From assembly GCA_027886785.1 (NCBI GenBank), contig JAPCJV010000024.1, forward strand, positions 1 through 11,346: a DNA stretch of 11,346 bases, read 5' to 3'. The DNA is from Nitrososphaerota archaeon (lineage in GTDB: Archaea > Thermoproteota > Nitrososphaeria > Nitrososphaerales > CADDZS01). The notes beneath the pieces were generated by a model. The model was given only the letters and a program-made list of their open reading frames with translations, searched no databases and had not been told where the DNA came from. A program made the position numbers and the translations under genes. Each line of letters opens with the position of its first letter. Position 1 is the stretch's first letter. Shown here piece after piece: positions 7,461-11,346 of the stretch.

Positions 7461-9575
7461 TTGCAATTCTTTAATTCTTTATATGGAAGAGTTTCCTGCC
7501 GACCTGTATCTCATTTGCAAAAGTACCCCAAGAATCGTGGAGGAATTTCTACAACCATCGTTGCAATAGTCGTCATTATTGTAGTAATTATCGGGGCTGT
7601 TGGGGCCTATTCCTTATTGCTATCTCGTGGACCTGCTACAACCTCGACGACAAGCCTCCCTACCACTTTATCGACATCCTCCTCCTTCTCAAGCGCGTCG
7701 TCCGGAATAGTATCATCGTCCTCCACTTCTTCCCTTCAGTCTAGTAGTAGTTCTGTTCAAAGCTCGAGTGTAAGCAGTAGCACAAGCACAATCTCAACAA
7801 CAAGTACTTCGAGCGCGAATGGCACTTCTCCTTTCCACGATACACTCACCATGGACGTGTGGAACTGGCCGATCCCCGCCGACTTTAATCAGCTGTGGGC
7901 GATAGGCGCAACGGGGCCGTGGCCTGATTATCTGATGTATACTGTCAATCAACCGCTCGTAACAGTGAACGAATCTCTTGAATATGGTCAAGGATCGATC
8001 CAGTATCTTCCGGGCTTGGCGCAGAACTGGACCGTATCTGCAGACGGAAAGACCTACACTTTCAACCTGCGGCACAACGTCCACTTTTCAGATGGCAACG
8101 CTTTCAATGCGTACCAAGTTTGGTTTCAAGAATACGGGTAATATTACCTGCAGGCAAACAGCTCGTACTGGTGGATGGAATACAACATCTTTGACATGAG
8201 GAATGTCTCATTCGGTTTAGGCACTGTCAATACCATAAACTCGACAGGGGTGCTCAATCCCTCTGGTCCAGCTCTCCAAATCATGCAAAATAGTTCTTGG
8301 CCGATTTATGTCACTGCTCCAGATCAAATTGTCTTCAGACTGAAAGTTCCCTTCATTTGGTTTCCTGGTACTCTCGTGGGTTTTCAGGGCTTGATGTACG
8401 ATGCGCAGTATCTCTTGGATCATGGCAGCTTTGGGACACCAACAAATGTTAACTCGTACTTCAACCAGCATCCGCTCCCCGGCTCTGGACCATACGTAGT
8501 TAGCTCTATCTCAGAGAATTCGTATATTCAATTCTCTCAAGATCCGAGCTATTGGGGCAACAGCCTCTCTCCGCAGCAAATCACCCTGCAACCGGTTTTG
8601 GATCCGGGGCACGTGAAGAATGTGATAATATATTACAAGGCGGACGATCTATCGCGATATACCGATCTGTCAAAGGGAGCAGCTCAGATCTCAGATATCC
8701 AAGCAAGCGATTGGGGCATCGTAACTTCCAACCCTCAATACTCCTACGTTTCGCAACCTTCATGGGGCGGCCAGGTAATGCTCTTGGGCTTGGAGACCGC
8801 GGCCTATCCGACCAATATCACGCTTGTTAGACAGGCAATCGTCCACGCGATCAATTATACCGATTTGTATGCGAAGGCGTACCTCGGGCTCATGACCCCG
8901 TACGTCGGTCCCGAGTTTCCCGCCTGGAGCCAGTTTTACGACCTGGGTCACTTGGCTCCCTATCAGTACAACCTTACTCTCGCAAAGCAAGATCTTGCGA
9001 AAGCGAATATCTCCAACATACCTACATTGATGATGAGAATATGGTCCGGGTGCGAAGCTTGCACCAATGCCGCGGAGGTGATTCAGGCTGATCTAGGGCA
9101 ATTGGGAATAAACGTAAACTTGGAGGTCCTGACAACGGCGCAAACTCTAGCCCCCATGGGAAACTATCTGACCAACGTCCAGAATGCTGCTCAGATCGGT
9201 CAGCTTTCTTTTGTCAACGCTGGAGCCGGCTGGGGACCTGGTGCCCTAACTCCGGCTGATTATTGGCAGGCCTTTGTGAGCAATCAATCGGTGTGGGGGA
9301 ACTATGCCGCCTACTATAATCCTGTTGTACAAACCTGCGTTAATTCTTTCACGCAATCCAACAATGTCAGCTACATTCAAGGGGTGTGCATAAAGGCTCA
9401 ACAACAATTGTACAACGATGCGCCGTATGCGTGGGTCAGCGTCTCGAAAGCTTGGATCCCACCTGGAGGTTCGAGTGTCTATAACAAGAACGTGGTGAAG
9501 GGTTTCTTGTTAGATCCATTGTGGGCAGGGCAGTCGTCGGTTCCTTTCTTCAACACGGTGACTTTTGTTTCCTGA
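7461..9575 (+). pseudogene. ABC peptide-type substrate-binding protein (SBP family 5) interrupted by an in-frame TAA
   Basis: The solute receptor of a dipeptide/oligopeptide-type ABC importer, broken by one stop codon. In the longest reading (TTG 7461), residues 32-54 form a membrane anchor (TTIVAIVVIIVVIIGAVGAY) and about 59-123 a Ser/Thr-rich stalk. The family 5 domain starts near 125 and shows its hallmark GLAQNWTVSADGKTYTFNLR, then VHFSDGNAFNAYQV (208-220). A TAA at 8139-8141 (codon 227) follows QEYG. The same frame continues at once with YYLQANSSYWW and stays open for a further 466 codons from ATG 8175, through typical C-terminal sequence (APYAWVSVSKAWIPPG). A Tyr codon changed by one base to TAA explains everything. 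The downstream part alone lacks anchor and lobe I strands, so two working proteins are unlikely. TTG 7515 is the better start by promoter position. No permease or ATPase genes are in the window. Confidence 0.85.
7478..7484 (+). promoter_or_regulatory. Candidate TATA box for the substrate-binding protein gene
   Basis: TTTATAT lies 34 bases before the TTG at 7515. With standard archaeal spacing, transcription would start near 7507, after the TTG at 7461. This favours TTG 7515 as the true start and makes the first 18 codons of the longer reading non-coding. Confidence 0.45.
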
Positions 9576-9622
9576 GTACCCGGAGAATTCAATCCTCTGC
9601 CCTAGGTGGCAACACCGATCCA

Positions 9623-9964
9623 TCAGCTTCGTTCCGGTTCTAGAACGATTCTACCTGGATTCCCAATTCTCTTGTCGAGAATTTCTATCACCTGGTTGAC
9701 TTCCAGTGTATACGGTGAGTAGTACCGTTTTTGAATTCGTATCTTCCGGTTTCTATGAACTTGAGCACCTCTGTAATCTCCGACTCTCAGCGAACACAGT
9801 CCCCTTAGTTCGCCACGCAGAGACTTTCGCAGAAACGGGTCCGACCTCAAACCTTCAATGGATTTCACGATTCTTTGGTTAATATCTTTGTCCAGTTTTT
9901 CAAGATCCTTCGCAAAAATTGCGGTCGCTCTAAGCTCATAGTTTCTTCTTCGATCTGAGCTCAC
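9623..9964 (-). CDS. RelE/ParE-family toxin-like protein, possibly with a damaged C-terminus
   Basis: A 113-residue protein. Residues 9-63 fit RelE/ParE toxins: YELRATAIFAKDLEKLDKDI, then an Ile/Arg helix, SDPFLRKSLRGELRGLCSLR and VGDYR. Relatives use this fold to cleave mRNA on the ribosome or to inhibit gyrase. After GDYR the usual strand pair and the final GHR..VY are not recognisable. The frame reads on as GAQVHRNRKIRIQKRYYSPY and beyond. Removing one base after GDYR would give VLKFIETGRYEFKNGTTHRI, closer to a toxin end, so a frameshift there is possible. The GTG at 9964 overlaps a minus-strand frame that could be an antitoxin tail, but no complete antitoxin exists. The gene is convergent with the substrate-binding gene and lies 54 bases after the M29-like gene on the same strand. 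Fold call moderately sure; activity doubtful. Confidence 0.6.
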   Translation of the reverse strand: MSSDRRRNYELRATAIFAKDLEKLDKDINQRIVKSIEGLRSDPFLRKSLRGELRGLCSLRVGDYRGAQVHRNRKIRIQKRYYSPYTLEVNQVIEILDKRIGNPGRIVLEPERS

Positions 9965-10025
9965 GCTTCAATCGCTCCCACGGAAGCGCGCGCGCGCTTT
10001 TTCTGGGCCTGCAGTGGCCTAGGAC
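9936..10025 (-). pseudogene. Possible 3' stub of an antitoxin gene overlapping the toxin start
   Basis: A minus-strand frame ending with TGA at 9936-9938 encodes a short basic tail, LPWERLKRELRSKKKL, that overlaps the toxin start by 29 bases. Such overlap is normal for antitoxin-toxin pairs. The frame is closed upstream by a TGA at 10026-10028 and has no start, only about 29 codons. If real, the antitoxin lost its 5' part, perhaps when the M29-like gene end (10019) came to lie beside it. The identity is a guess from position; no family motif is present. Confidence 0.22.
9984..9999. repeat. Perfect 16-bp palindrome with a (GC)6 core
   Basis: AAGCGCGCGCGCGCTT reads the same on both strands, with twelve alternating G/C bases in the centre, and is followed by more T residues on the plus strand. 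It lies between the M29-like gene and the toxin gene. Alternating GC is prone to Z-form or slippage. It could be a regulator site or a bidirectional stop signal, but no loop exists for a normal hairpin. Confidence 0.4.
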
Positions 10026-11026
10026 TCAACGATTTTGCCGTTTCTAACCACTGCGTGATCATCGGAATAGAGTGTTCCATTCAATATTATGATGTCTAAG
10101 TGCGACTTACTGCTATTTTCCCCTCCAAAGGCATGGTTGTCACCTGTCCCAATGTGGACAGACCCTAGTACTCTCTCGCCTTCGGGTTCACCAATGAATG
10201 CCGCATTCGGATTGAAGCCAACACCAATTTCGACCACAGAGTTGGCGCTTTCGTCCTTGTATAACCATTCATTAACCACGACGAGCTGTTCTTTTTCGGA
10301 GCATTGTGTTTCCACGATCGCTCCTTTCCTAATCACGAGTGTTATAGACGGAGTTATCCTTCCAATATTCAGTTTCTTTCTTCCAAAATCAATGACGCCA
10401 TCAGCAACAAAAGTGCCTTCAGCACTTCCCTCAACTAGGCCGATTCCATTAGTTCCTGCGGGTAGATGAGCCCAATCACCCTCATTCCTGACAATTGATG
10501 AAGCGTAAGTCATACCCCAAGGAGCAATTTTCGCTGAAAAATTAGTCCCATTAGGAGACTCCATTCTAACCCGCGATGAATTTTCAATCAATTCGCCAAC
10601 TCGATTCATACGGAGAGAAAGGGCTCCGTAGTCAATGGGCACGATTCTCAATAAAGAGTCTAGAGTCACCCTAGTGGCCCCAAGTATTCTCGCGCCTCTT
10701 TTATGAGGAGGATAGAGAAGCTCCTTATTGAACGGCACAGTTGGGCAAACTAGTATAAAATCAGCTTCGAGTAATTTCTCTAAGAGTTGCTTTGGCGGAT
10801 CAGGGACTTTCTCTGAAGGTTCATATCGAAGTGCCAAGGGAATAGCCCCCAATTTCTTTGTCGCTAGGGACAACGCTTCAAGCAATCTGTGATCCTGGGC
10901 ACTATCAGCGATGAAAGCTGCAGTTTCACCAGCGACAACATTACCGCAGTCTTTGATGAGAATCTTCGCACATTCAGCGATTTTTTCAGATTCTAATTGA
11001 TTCAAATTTTTTCTAATCTTACCCAA
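10019..11026 (-). CDS. M29-like metallopeptidase (aminopeptidase superfamily)
   Basis: A 335-residue protein of the superfamily that holds M29 aminopeptidases and NicX-type dihydroxypyridine dioxygenases. The N-terminal half is an alpha/beta region (about 15-150). The C-terminal half has LPAGTNGIGLVEGSAEGTFV (188-207), VVEIGVGFNPNAA (264-276) and GSVHIGTGDNHAFGG (288-302), then SHLD (308-311). Glu266, His291, His309 and Asp311 are probable metal ligands. M29 enzymes usually have a Glu right after LPAG or an equivalent; here Thr192 stands there, so peptidase activity is uncertain. Length is slightly below the usual 360-410. The TTG at 11026 is the longest start, but the TATA-like box at 11038-11046 would place the RNA start near 11016, favouring TTG 11005 (residue 8). 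It is the first minus-strand gene of a possible pair with the toxin-like gene. Cytosolic; the substrate is unknown. Confidence 0.75.
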   Translation of the reverse strand: MGKIRKNLNQLESEKIAECAKILIKDCGNVVAGETAAFIADSAQDHRLLEALSLATKKLGAIPLALRYEPSEKVPDPPKQLLEKLLEADFILVCPTVPFNKELLYPPHKRGARILGATRVTLDSLLRIVPIDYGALSLRMNRVGELIENSSRVRMESPNGTNFSAKIAPWGMTYASSIVRNEGDWAHLPAGTNGIGLVEGSAEGTFVADGVIDFGRKKLNIGRITPSITLVIRKGAIVETQCSEKEQLVVVNEWLYKDESANSVVEIGVGFNPNAAFIGEPEGERVLGSVHIGTGDNHAFGGENSSKSHLDIIILNGTLYSDDHAVVRNGKIVES

Positions 11027-11037
11027 ACAGGAGTCTG

Positions 11038-11046
11038 AAATATATT
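11038..11046 (-). promoter_or_regulatory. Candidate TATA box for the M29-like gene
   Basis: On the minus strand the sequence reads AATATATTT, a good archaeal TATA box. Its centre (11042) predicts transcription from about 11016, inside the longest reading of the gene and about 10 bases before TTG 11005. The stretch 11051-11215 beyond it shows nothing I can name. Confidence 0.5.
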
Positions 11047-11218
11047 ACGTTTGTCAAGTCCCGGTGTTAACGAAATCCAAGGGGGTACTGATCAAGATAA
11101 AATACTCTGCAAAAAAAGAAATATGTCTCCTAATCTTATCATCCCCTGCTTAGATCCTTTATTCGACGTTGGCAAAGATCCCTTCCCCAAGATCGATCAA
11201 TTCGTTTGCTGCCAAAGC

Positions 11219-11226
11219 TTAAATTT
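11219..11226 (+). promoter_or_regulatory. Candidate TATA box for the gene at the right edge
   Basis: TTAAATTT is centred about 28 bases before TTG 11251, the spacing expected for a leaderless archaeal gene. A T-run at 11236-11243 lies between the box and the start. Confidence 0.4.
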
Positions 11227-11250
11227 TTGCCAGGTCTTTTTTTATGATTC

Positions 11251-11346
11251 TTGCTAAAAAGATCAGAAAGTGTGCTCGAATCTGCTACTGGGGTGCATTG
11301 TCCAAGATGCGAAAAAGAGCTTGCCATGTCAAAGCGCCATTCGATG
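11251..11346 (+). CDS. Start of a CxxC-containing (zinc-ribbon-like) protein, cut by the window edge
   Basis: An open frame of 32 codons runs off the right edge and encodes VHCPRCEKELAMSKRHSM near its visible end. CPRCEKEL is a typical first knuckle of a zinc ribbon or rubredoxin-like finger. The partner cysteines would be beyond the window. The frame is closed by a TGA at 11245-11247, so the start must be TTG 11251 or GTG 11272; the TATA-like box at 11219-11226 favours 11251. The overlapping minus-strand frame (11327-11139) has no recognisable motif, so I prefer the plus-strand reading. The function cannot be told from this part. Confidence 0.5.
   Translation, partial: MLKRSESVLESATGVHCPRCEKELAMSKRHSM

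Noticed and set aside
8175..9575. Separate gene starting at ATG 8175
   Set aside because: It is in the same frame as the upstream part, begins in the middle of the substrate-binding fold, and lacks a ribosome site or promoter, so it is better read as the second part of one interrupted gene.
7461..9575. Pyrrolysine or selenocysteine type recoding at the internal stop
   Set aside because: The codon is TAA, whereas pyrrolysine uses TAG and selenocysteine TGA; no special downstream structure was evident.
11027..11250. Possible tRNA or small RNA in the gap before the right-edge gene
   Set aside because: I found no cloverleaf, no proper T-loop with flanking stem, and no C/D-box pair on either strand.

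Overview
The window looks archaeal, most like a thaumarchaeal-type (Nitrososphaerota/Thermoproteota) chromosome. Coding density is moderate and TTG and GTG starts are frequent. AT-rich TATA-like boxes lie about 25-35 bases before several starts, which suggests leaderless transcripts. Surface proteins are tethered by one hydrophobic helix next to a Ser/Thr-rich stalk, a style common in these archaea. The lineage is an inference; no rRNA or other marker is present.

Left part (1-4366): a decayed metallo-beta-lactamase-fold hydrolase (about 263-609) is followed by a very large secreted, membrane-anchored LCAT-like lipase/acyltransferase (695-4366) with an N-terminal propeller-like region. Middle (4387-5335): a 72-residue DnaJ-type zinc-finger protein and a truncated, frameshifted nitrilase remnant, both on the minus strand. 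Next (5336-7324), on the plus strand: a membrane-anchored YVTN-type beta-propeller protein with eight repeats, a two-helix membrane protein, and a pterin-4a-carbinolamine dehydratase carrying the full family motif.

Right part (7461-11346): a peptide-type ABC substrate-binding protein interrupted by one in-frame TAA, a RelE/ParE-like toxin with no intact antitoxin, an M29-like metallopeptidase on the minus strand, and the first 32 codons of a CxxC-containing protein that runs off the right edge.

Two themes stand out. First, three proteins (LCAT-like, YVTN propeller, substrate-binding protein) share a surface architecture of helix, Ser/Thr stalk and extracellular domain, so much of the window serves the cell envelope. 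Second, at least three genes are visibly broken (MBL, nitrilase, substrate-binding protein) and the toxin is probably orphaned, so this looks like a decaying accessory region rather than a coherent pathway. I see no CRISPR array, insertion sequence, integrase, rRNA or convincing tRNA. No clear new multi-gene system emerges; the most unusual items are the propeller-LCAT fusion, the stand-alone DnaJ zinc finger and the series of gene remnants.
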